Shown here in pieces: positions 1-6,670 of a stretch of 19,603 nucleotides of DNA (positions are counted from its first letter, which is position 1; every line of letters begins with the position of its first letter). Under the pieces are notes generated by a model. The model saw only the letters and a list, made by a program, of their open reading frames with translations, was not told where the DNA came from and searched no databases. Location: NCBI GenBank assembly GCA_017483985.1, contig JAFUUB010000132.1:1-19603 (forward strand). Reading direction: 5' to 3'. This stretch comes from Bacteroidales bacterium. GTDB lineage: Bacteria; Bacteroidota; Bacteroidia; Bacteroidales; UBA932. Both the position numbers and the translations under genes were made by a program.

Positions 1-1322
1 GTCTTCAGATACGGGTCGTTGGGGTTGACCGAAGAGCCGCGCTGCCACCAGCCGGCGGCGGAGTTGCGCGGATACCAGCCTTCACCGACGCTGTTGAAGT
101 TGGGATACTCGTCTTCGATTTCGCGGCACCAGCGGACCATGAAGTCGTAATCGGCATACGGATAGGTGTCCATGCGGATACCGTCGATGCGGGAATACTC
201 GATCCACCAGATGCTGTTCTGGATCAGGTAGGTAGCCAGGTGGCGGTTGCGCTGGTTGAGGTCCGGCATGCAACAGGAGAACCAGCCTTCGACCAGGATG
301 TCCTTCTCGCTTTGGGGAGCGTGCGGATCCATGAGGGTCCACTTGTAGTGGGTGGTATTGATCAGGCTGCCAGGCTGGCGCCGGCCCATGCGGAGCAGGG
401 CTTCGCGGCGGTCGGCCGGGAGTGCGTTGAATTCTTCGATGGTGGCGGGGAACTGGACCTGCTGTCCGCGGCGGAACTGCTGCTGGCCGGGCTGACCGGG
501 CTGGCCGGGCGTCTGCGGGGCACGCTGGCGTTCGCCGAGGCTGACGGCATAATCGTTCTGGTTGAACCAGTCGGAATCCGGGTTATCCTCAATCCACCAG
601 TGGCTGCTGCCGGAGTGGTTGAAGATCATGTCCATGACGACCTTGATACCCCGGCCGTGGGCCGCGTCGATGAAATCACAGTATTCCTCGTTGGAGCCCA
701 GGCGCGGATCGATCAGGTAGAAGTCGGAGATCGAGTAGCCGTGGGAGTTGTTGCCGCGGTTGAACTGCACCGGATTGAGCCAGACGGCCGTTACGCCGAG
801 GGCGTCGATGTAGTCGAGGTGCTCCTTGATACCCTGGATGTCGCCGCCGTGACGGCCGCCGCCTTCGCGGTTGACGGTCCAGTTCTCGAGGTTGTCATTC
901 CCGGGATTGCCGTTGGAGAAGCGGTCCGGCATGATCAGGTAGAGGACGTCTTTGGTGGTGAAGCCCTGGGCGCCGACCTTGTAGTTGCGGCCGCGGAGTT
1001 CGAAGGTCTTCTGGGTCGTGGTCCGGCCTTCCTTGAACTGGAAGGTCATCGTGCCCGGACGGGCGGTTCCGGAGACATCCAGATAGACGACCAGGTAGTT
1101 GGGATTCTTGAGTTTCGCAACTTCTTTGACGGTTACGCCCGGATAATCTTTCAGGGAGAATTCGGCAGCGGCGATGTTCTTTCCATGGAACATGACCTGG
1201 AGTTCGTGGTTCTTCATGCCGGCATACCAGAAGGGAGGATCCATCCGGTCGATTTCGACGGCCAGCGCGCTGACGCTAAACAGGAGCGCCACAGCAGCGG
1301 AGAGGAGTTTATGCATACTCAT
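1..1322 (-). CDS. GH13 alpha-glucan hydrolase, cyclomaltodextrinase/neopullulanase (SusA-like), 3' end outside window
   Basis: Secreted enzyme that probably hydrolyses alpha-1,4 bonds in maltodextrins in the periplasm. The reading frame is open from the ATG at 1322 (a second in-frame ATG lies at 1316) to the window edge, about 440 codons. Numbered from the first Met, there is a signal peptide (KLLSAAVALLFSVSALA) without a lipobox Cys, then a beta-rich N-terminal domain to about residue 115 like that of cyclomaltodextrinases. The GH13 barrel follows, opening with LYLIMPDRFSNGNPGND, where the N and D residues are a usual calcium site. Further motifs are VMDMIFNH (region I), GIRMDTY with nucleophile D385, and VGEGW with acid/base E414. 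The third catalytic Asp and the C-terminal domain lie beyond the window. A Pro/Gly/Gln-rich insert sits near residues 265-315. The gap to the upstream GH13 gene is only 12 bp, so the two are co-transcribed. Family is clear; exact substrate is inferred. Confidence 0.88.
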   Translation of the reverse strand, partial: MSMHKLLSAAVALLFSVSALAVEIDRMDPPFWYAGMKNHELQVMFHGKNIAAAEFSLKDYPGVTVKEVAKLKNPNYLVVYLDVSGTARPGTMTFQFKEGRTTTQKTFELRGRNYKVGAQGFTTKDVLYLIMPDRFSNGNPGNDNLENWTVNREGGGRHGGDIQGIKEHLDYIDALGVTAVWLNPVQFNRGNNSHGYSISDFYLIDPRLGSNEEYCDFIDAAHGRGIKVVMDMIFNHSGSSHWWIEDNPDSDWFNQNDYAVSLGERQRAPQTPGQPGQPGQQQFRRGQQVQFPATIEEFNALPADRREALLRMGRRQPGSLINTTHYKWTLMDPHAPQSEKDILVEGWFSCCMPDLNQRNRHLATYLIQNSIWWIEYSRIDGIRMDTYPYADYDFMVRWCREIEDEYPNFNSVGEGWYPRNSAAGWWQRGSSVNPNDPYLK

Positions 1323-1334
1323 GGGAATGAAGGG

Positions 1335-2696
1335 TTATTTTGCAATGAGATATTCAAAGGGACGGAGCAGTTCGTTCTCGCCGAGGCTGACCGCCTTGCC
1401 GGAGAGCAGGTCGGTTGCCTGCCTGCCCTGCCAGGATGTGGGAACGGGGGCTTGTATCTGGGTGTCACGCAGGTTGACCATGACCAGGATGGATTCTCCG
1501 TCCGTCTTGCGCTCGAAGGTCAGCACATCGTTGTGCGGGTAGGGAACAAGGGCGCCTTGGCGCAGGGCGGGATGGCTCTTGTACAGGGCGATCAGGTCTT
1601 TATATTCCTTGACCATGCCGGGGTTGGCATTCCAGTCGATTTCGACGGGATTGAAGAAATTGATCTTGCCCGGGTAGCCCACTTCCTGGCAGCCGTATAC
1701 GAGGATGCCGCCGTGGATGAAGGCCGTGGCCACGAAGGCAGCAAGGGAACCGTCGTTGCCGAAGAATTCCCGTACGGGGGACTGCTTGACATGCTCGTCG
1801 TGGTTTGTGGTGAAGCGGAGCTTGACCTTCCCGGCGGGAAGTCCGGCATACTCGCTGGAGTCAGCGGCGAAAAGCGTGCTGACCGGGACGGGACGGTTGA
1901 CGGTGCGGGGGCGCATCTGGGGAGGACGCTGGACCATCTCGGTCACACCGGTGTATACCCGGCGCAGGGCGGAGAGCCAGCCCCAGGCATAGTTCATGTC
2001 GAAACCGGCCTCGAAATGATCCTTGCGCTGTCCTTCGGCCAGCATCAGCAGGTCGTGTCCGGTCGCCCGGAGCTGGGCGACGCAGTCTTTCCAGAATTCG
2101 AACGGCACATAGTCGGCCGCATCGCAGCGGAAACCATCGACGCCAACCTCTTCGACCCAGAATTTCATGGCGTCGATCATGGCCTGGCAGAGCTGCGGGT
2201 TGTCGAAATTCAAGTCCGCGACATCGTTCCAGCCGGTACCGGCCGGGTGGATGATGACACCGTCTTCGTCGTGGGTGTACCAGTCCGGATGCTCCGTGAT
2301 CCAGGCATTGTCCCAGGAGGTATGGTTGGCGACCCAGTCGATGATGACAGCCATCCCTTTTGCATGGGCATGGGAGACCAGGGTCTTGAAATCGTCGAGG
2401 GTTCCGAATTCCGGATTGACGGCCCGGTAGTCTTTGACGCAGTACGGGCTCTTCACGGCTTTTTCGATGCCGATTTCGCAGATCGGCATGAACCATACGA
2501 CGTTGGTGCCCAGGTCGCAAATCGCGTCCAGGCGAGCGTCAACAGCTTGGAAGGCGTTCTCGGAAGCGAAGTTGCGGGGATTGACCTGGTACATGACAAC
2601 GTCTGCCGGTGCCGGGATGGAGACGGCTTCGGGAACTGTCCGGCTGGTACACGCGGCGGCCAGCAGGGCAAGGCATAGGATCAGGCTTCTTTTCAT
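1335..2696 (-). CDS. GH13 alpha-amylase family lipoprotein
   Basis: A 453-residue glycoside hydrolase of family 13. The signal peptide ends in a lipobox (LLAAAC, Cys16), so it is probably membrane-anchored and, as for SusG-type amylases, may sit on the cell surface. The barrel begins almost at once (VVMYQVNPRNF at about 33-43). Conserved regions are complete: DWVANH (120-125), GFRCD with nucleophile D192, LMLAEG with acid/base E221, and TTNHDEH with transition-state stabiliser D300. There is no N-terminal accessory domain; the last 90 or so residues form a small beta domain. The gene lies 19 bp after the response regulator and 12 bp before the second GH13 gene, in one apparent operon. Catalytic competence is well supported; the choice between amylase, maltogenic and other alpha-glucan specificities is not. 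Confidence 0.9.
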   Translation of the reverse strand: MKRSLILCLALLAAACTSRTVPEAVSIPAPADVVMYQVNPRNFASENAFQAVDARLDAICDLGTNVVWFMPICEIGIEKAVKSPYCVKDYRAVNPEFGTLDDFKTLVSHAHAKGMAVIIDWVANHTSWDNAWITEHPDWYTHDEDGVIIHPAGTGWNDVADLNFDNPQLCQAMIDAMKFWVEEVGVDGFRCDAADYVPFEFWKDCVAQLRATGHDLLMLAEGQRKDHFEAGFDMNYAWGWLSALRRVYTGVTEMVQRPPQMRPRTVNRPVPVSTLFAADSSEYAGLPAGKVKLRFTTNHDEHVKQSPVREFFGNDGSLAAFVATAFIHGGILVYGCQEVGYPGKINFFNPVEIDWNANPGMVKEYKDLIALYKSHPALRQGALVPYPHNDVLTFERKTDGESILVMVNLRDTQIQAPVPTSWQGRQATDLLSGKAVSLGENELLRPFEYLIAK

Positions 2697-2715
2697 GTGT
2701 TGGATTGTTAAGTTC

Positions 2716-3483
2716 TCAAGCGAGCCAGGCCATGAAGTCGCTGACGCGGGAGCGGGCTACGATCATATCCGTCTCCGGCGGAGTCGTCATCAGGATTTTC
2801 AGGCGTCCGCCGTAGATGCGTTCGATGCCCTGGATGGCATACGAGGAGATGATGAAATTGCGGGAAATCCGGAAAAAGACTTGCGGATCCAGTTCATCCA
2901 GGATGGACTCCATCTGCTGGTCGAAGAAATACTGGGTCCCGTCATTCTTGACGATGTACTTGCTTTTCCCTTCCACGTAGAAATAGGCGATGTCGGCCGT
3001 TTCGATCGGAATGATCTTCTGGCCGAGCCGGACGATGAACCGCCGGCGGAAGGTCTTTTGGCTGCTGTCCCTTTCCCGGGCGAAGCGTTGCATGGCGGAA
3101 AGGATGACATTGATGTCGAAATTCTCGGATGCGGCCCGGCAGCGGCTGACGGCCCGCAGCAGGGCTTCGTCGTCATAGGGCTTGAGCAGGTAGTCCATGC
3201 TGCCGGCTTCAAAGGCTTTGACGGCGTATTTGTCAAAGGCGGTGGTCATGATGACCTTCGCCGTGATGGTTTCTTGCTTGAAGATTTCAAACGCGCTGCC
3301 GTCCTGGAGTTCCACGTCCATGAAAATCAGGTCGGCGGTGTTCCCCGGCGTTCGCAGCCAGGCGAGGGTCCCCTTTACCGATTCCGTAATGGCAACGACC
3401 TCGATATCGGGGAAATTCCGCTCCAGGGCCCGTCTGAGGGTCTGCTGGGCCAGTTTTTCGTCTTCAACGATCAGGGCTTTCAT
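2716..3483 (-). CDS. LytTR-family response regulator
   Basis: A 255-residue transcription regulator. The N-terminal receiver domain (1-120) shows the acidic pair in IVEDEK, the phospho-acceptor D56 in LIFMDVEL, a Thr in IMTTAF and the Lys in YLLKPYDD. The C-terminal LytTR DNA-binding domain runs from about 145 to the end, with RFIVRLGQKIIPIETADI, FRISRNFIIS and a long beta-rich tail. The gene starts 6 bp after the sensor kinase stop codon, so kinase and regulator form a cognate pair. Proteins of this type bind pairs of direct repeats upstream of target promoters; likely targets here are its own operon with the two GH13 genes, or the susC promoter, but neither is shown by the sequence. PUL regulators of Bacteroidetes are more often SusR, hybrid two-component or ECF sigma/anti-sigma systems, so the location is notable. 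Confidence 0.93.
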   Translation of the reverse strand: MKALIVEDEKLAQQTLRRALERNFPDIEVVAITESVKGTLAWLRTPGNTADLIFMDVELQDGSAFEIFKQETITAKVIMTTAFDKYAVKAFEAGSMDYLLKPYDDEALLRAVSRCRAASENFDINVILSAMQRFARERDSSQKTFRRRFIVRLGQKIIPIETADIAYFYVEGKSKYIVKNDGTQYFFDQQMESILDELDPQVFFRISRNFIISSYAIQGIERIYGGRLKILMTTPPETDMIVARSRVSDFMAWLA

Positions 3484-3489
3484 ACTCGG

Positions 3490-4641
3490 TTACAAAAGGG
3501 GGAGCTTGACGGTATAGGTCTGTTCATCTTCGGTCACGAGGATTTCCTTGCCGGCCTCGTCGCGGTACCGCTGGCGGATGTACCGCTGGCCGTTGCCGGT
3601 GGACGGCTGGGAGGAAATCTTCGGATTGCGGTTGTTGGAGATCTGGATATAGTCTCCTTCGATGCTGATGCGGATGCGCAGCGGCGTTTCCCCCGAAATG
3701 GTGTTGTGCTTGGTCGCATTCTCGACCAGCAGTTGCAGGGAGCAGGGAATGATGAAATGGCAGTAGCCGTCTTCTTCGATGTCAATTTCGGTTTGAAGGC
3801 CTTCCGGAAACCGGACTTTCATCAAGTCGATGAACTGGCGGACAAACCGCAGTTCGTCATCCAGATAGACCAGCCGTTCGTCTTCCGTTTCAATCAGGTA
3901 CCGGTAGATGCCGGACAGCTTGTGGATGAACTGGGAGGCCTGGACGTTCTGGCCGGAGACCACGATGCTGTCCAGGGAATTCAGGCTGTTGAACAGGAAA
4001 TGCGGCTCGATCTGCTGCTTGAGCCGTTCGTAGCTGTACTGGGCTTCGTGCCGTTTTTTCTTTTCTGTCTGGGCATCCTGTTGGGCATGAAGGGTATAAC
4101 TGGCCATCCACAGGACGGCGGCGAAGCTGCATACATAATCGATGACGATGTTCAATTCGACATTTTCGCTGAAGAACGTCGTCGAGGACCGGAGGGTCAT
4201 GATCAGCCGGATGACCAGGATGGTGACGAAGGCGAAGATGAGCCAGACCGTGCCGGTCTCCGGGGTTTCCTTGTAGAACCGGCTTTTCTTCACCAGCGCG
4301 GAGCAGCCCAGTTGGACCAGGCCGACGATTCCTGTCGTCAGGAAGGTGGCAAGCGGACTGATGATATAGGGTCGGATCGCCGGGGCGGGATGGAGGAAGA
4401 AACGCAGGAACTCTCCCATCAAGCGGCCGAGGTACAGACCGGCGAAATTGACGAGGATCACCGCGATGACCATGAAGGGAATGCCCATCCGCTTGCGCAG
4501 GGAAAGGCATACGGACAAGATCATGGTAAGAAGCGTCAGCGCCAGTTCGTTGTGGAATCCGACCAGCCGCGACAGAATCGAGACTGCCAGGTGCAGCAAG
4601 GCAAACAACAGGATGACGCCGTAGTCGTTCAGACGCTTCAT
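3490..4641 (-). CDS. LytS/YehU-type sensor histidine kinase
   Basis: A 383-residue integral-membrane histidine kinase. Hydrophobic segments near residues 8-28, 32-50, 53-75, 95-115, 131-150 and 168-187 suggest about six membrane helices and no large extracellular sensor domain. A short linker rich in Lys and Arg leads to the His_kinase box QIEPHFLFNSLNSL, with phospho-acceptor H214. The ATPase region has the N box (LQLLVENATKHN, E307/N308). The usual D-N-G box is replaced by SNNRNPK, and the glycine box reads STGNGQRYIRQRY, close to what Bacteroidetes members of this family often show. The partner regulator starts 6 bp downstream. The stimulus is unknown; in this setting a sugar or envelope signal is possible. 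The ATG at 4641 follows a separate promoter-like box beyond the susD terminator. Confidence 0.92.
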   Translation of the reverse strand: MKRLNDYGVILLFALLHLAVSILSRLVGFHNELALTLLTMILSVCLSLRKRMGIPFMVIAVILVNFAGLYLGRLMGEFLRFFLHPAPAIRPYIISPLATFLTTGIVGLVQLGCSALVKKSRFYKETPETGTVWLIFAFVTILVIRLIMTLRSSTTFFSENVELNIVIDYVCSFAAVLWMASYTLHAQQDAQTEKKKRHEAQYSYERLKQQIEPHFLFNSLNSLDSIVVSGQNVQASQFIHKLSGIYRYLIETEDERLVYLDDELRFVRQFIDLMKVRFPEGLQTEIDIEEDGYCHFIIPCSLQLLVENATKHNTISGETPLRIRISIEGDYIQISNNRNPKISSQPSTGNGQRYIRQRYRDEAGKEILVTEDEQTYTVKLPLL

Positions 4642-4660
4642 AATGCGGGTATTATCGTGA

Positions 4661-4668
4661 TAAAGATA
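4661..4668 (-). promoter_or_regulatory. Possible -7 promoter box for the kinase/regulator/GH13 operon
   Basis: On the minus strand the sequence is TATCTTTA, seven of eight matches to the Bacteroidetes -7 consensus TAnnTTTG, about 20 bp before the kinase ATG. No good TTTG -33 element is visible at the usual spacing. The location just after the susD terminator favours a separate start for this operon. Confidence 0.35.
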
Positions 4669-4682
4669 CGAATAATTTAGAA

Positions 4683-4711
4683 AAAGGGCGCGAAAGGAAT
4701 TCGCGCCCTTT
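4683..4711 (-). terminator. Intrinsic terminator after the susD-like gene
   Basis: A perfect 12 bp inverted repeat (AAAGGGCGCGAA at 4683-4694 and its complement at 4700-4711) with a 5-nt loop. Read on the minus strand it ends in a run of five T. It begins 8 bp after the TAA of the SusD-like gene. It should separate the susC-susD transcript from the downstream kinase operon, at least in part. Confidence 0.88.
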
Positions 4712-4719
4712 CTGAAAGA

Positions 4720-6639
4720 TTACTTGTAGTTCGGGTTCTGGACGAGGCCCGGGTTTGCATCGAGGGCACGCTGCGGGAGCGGATACCACTCATATTTGCG
4801 GTCACGCTTGGCCGGGAGGTCGTAGCCGGGCTCCGTGGCACGGCCGAAGAACCACCACTGGCCCTGGGTGAACTTGTCGTAGCGGCGCAGGTCGGTGCGG
4901 CGGCGGTGGCCTTCATCGTAGAACTCAAGACCCCATTCGCTCAGCATACGGTCCATGTCGAACGCATCGCTGAAGCCGCGCGGAGCCTGGTCCTTTGCGC
5001 CGACGAGGGCTTTGCCCGTGGTCGGGTGGACACCCGCGTTGTTCCAGTCTGCATCGGAGAAGTAGCGCTTACGGACTTTGTTGACCCACTCCTTGGCCTC
5101 ATCGGCCTTGCCTTCACGGAGGAGGCACTCGGCGTAGGTGTAGACCACCTCGGCGAGACGGAACTCGACCTGGTCAGGCTCTGCTACGTTGTGACCGGAA
5201 GCGGTCGTGTAGAACGGATACCGTACGGTACGAAGACCGGAGTTCTCCTCGCCCCAGCGCGGATTCTCAACGACCTGGACCGGGTGGTTGCCCTTGCCCT
5301 GGAAGTTGCCGATCTGGTCGACATAGACCTGCGGCTGGCTCTTGCGGTCCTGCTTCGCATCCTGGACGGCACCGGTGCCATAGTTCTCACGCATGACGCC
5401 TACCATGAAGAGGCCGCCCCAGTTGCCTTCGTCGTCGCAGTACGGCTTGACCAGGCGGATGTCGCGCGGGTCGAAACGCTCGTGGACGGCGCCGAGTTTG
5501 TCATTGTACGGCGGATCGAGGAAGCACTTGGCCAGTTCCGGGTTGTACATGTCCTTGACAACGCTGGCTTCACGGTCGATAGCTCCTGCGTCGTTGTACT
5601 TCAGTTCGGGTACGCACTGGTCGTAGAAGTTGTTGCTGTTGTCGAAGGAAGGAGTCGAAGTGGTGCAGTCCCAGGCACCGTTGATCTGGGTGCAGTTGAA
5701 ATACTTCGTGAACGTGTTCGTCATGAACGGCACGTTGCGCTGGTTGGTCGCGTCGGACTTGTTGTAGCGCTGCTCGAGGGCATAGGCGAAGATGATTTCC
5801 GGGCAGGTCTCGTTGTTCCAGGAATAGATGTCCTGATACTTGTCCACGATCTTGTAGGTACCGTATTTACCGTCGAGGATGTCCTTGGCGACGGCCTTGG
5901 CCTCGGAGAAACGGGGTGTGCCGGTGAAGATTTCGGAGTTGAGCAGGATACGCATCTTCAGGATGCGGTTGAAGGCCTGGCTGACGCGGTTGACGGAACC
6001 GTTCTTCGGGAGCAGGTTCAGGTTCTCATCGAGTTCCTGTTCCATCCAGTCGCTGACAATCTTGCAGCCTTCCTCGAAGGTGGTGCCGTAGGAAGCGCTC
6101 TGCGGGACCTCGGTCGTACCGGGCTCGAGGCACAGCGGAATCGCGCCGCCGAACAGCTCGAACACGTTGTAGTAGCAGTAGACGCGGAAGTTCTTGACTT
6201 CGGCGATGTAGGCCTGCTTCTTCTCCTCGGTGATGCCGATGGACTCGGCGTCGATTTTGTTCATGTCATCGAGGAAGATGTTGCACATACCGATGGCCTC
6301 CCAGGACTGGGACCAGATGTCGTTGATCATCGTTGCCAGCGGGGTCCAGGTATGGGTGGAGATGACGAACTTGTAAGCGCCGTCCCAGCCGTAGTTGCCG
6401 CCGTTCCATGTACGCCAGGTAATCTGGTCGGCAGAAACGTCCTGTGCATACCAATACTCCTTGCTGACCGGAATCTCTTCCGCCGCATAGATATTGGCAA
6501 TAACCTGCTGGACAGCTGCTTCATTGGTGTAGTAGTTTTCAGAATCAAGCAGGGTGAAAGGATGCTCCTCCATGTCGAAGCAGCTTGTTGCAGCGAATCC
6601 TGCGACAAGGAGAGACAGAATGATGCTTATCTTTTTCAT
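4720..6639 (-). CDS. SusD/RagB-family outer-membrane nutrient-binding lipoprotein
   Basis: A 639-residue glycan-binding lipoprotein that caps the SusC channel on the cell surface. I chose the ATG at 6639 (MKKISIILSLLVAGF, then AATSC with lipidated Cys20). The frame is also open to an ATG at 6669, but that adds ten polar residues before a clean signal peptide and would start at the susC stop codon. The mature start (FDMEEHPFTLLDSENYY) and the helical segment NEAAVQQVIANIYAAEE are typical of the N-terminal SusD domain. The C-terminal part has RLAEVVYTYAECLLREGK and RMLSEWGLEFYDEGHRRRTDLRR, characteristic of the RagB/SusD family. The gene follows the SusC-like gene by 31 bp and ends just before a strong terminator. 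Bound glycan cannot be read from the sequence; GH13 neighbours suggest an alpha-glucan. Confidence 0.95.
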   Translation of the reverse strand: MKKISIILSLLVAGFAATSCFDMEEHPFTLLDSENYYTNEAAVQQVIANIYAAEEIPVSKEYWYAQDVSADQITWRTWNGGNYGWDGAYKFVISTHTWTPLATMINDIWSQSWEAIGMCNIFLDDMNKIDAESIGITEEKKQAYIAEVKNFRVYCYYNVFELFGGAIPLCLEPGTTEVPQSASYGTTFEEGCKIVSDWMEQELDENLNLLPKNGSVNRVSQAFNRILKMRILLNSEIFTGTPRFSEAKAVAKDILDGKYGTYKIVDKYQDIYSWNNETCPEIIFAYALEQRYNKSDATNQRNVPFMTNTFTKYFNCTQINGAWDCTTSTPSFDNSNNFYDQCVPELKYNDAGAIDREASVVKDMYNPELAKCFLDPPYNDKLGAVHERFDPRDIRLVKPYCDDEGNWGGLFMVGVMRENYGTGAVQDAKQDRKSQPQVYVDQIGNFQGKGNHPVQVVENPRWGEENSGLRTVRYPFYTTASGHNVAEPDQVEFRLAEVVYTYAECLLREGKADEAKEWVNKVRKRYFSDADWNNAGVHPTTGKALVGAKDQAPRGFSDAFDMDRMLSEWGLEFYDEGHRRRTDLRRYDKFTQGQWWFFGRATEPGYDLPAKRDRKYEWYPLPQRALDANPGLVQNPNYK

Positions 6640-6670
6640 ATTGCGACTTTCTTGAATCAAGTTGGACATT

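Noticed and set aside
240..2678. Long open frame on the plus strand (812 codons)
   Set aside because: It lies opposite two GH13 genes with intact catalytic motifs. Its composition is that of antisense GC-rich codons and it has no family resemblance.
2434..4680. Long open frame on the plus strand (748 codons)
   Set aside because: It is antisense to the kinase and regulator genes and shows only Asp/Gly/Gln-rich low-meaning sequence.
6640..6669. Upstream ATG for the SusD-like gene
   Set aside because: Ten polar residues would precede an otherwise standard signal peptide; the ATG at 6639 is preferred.
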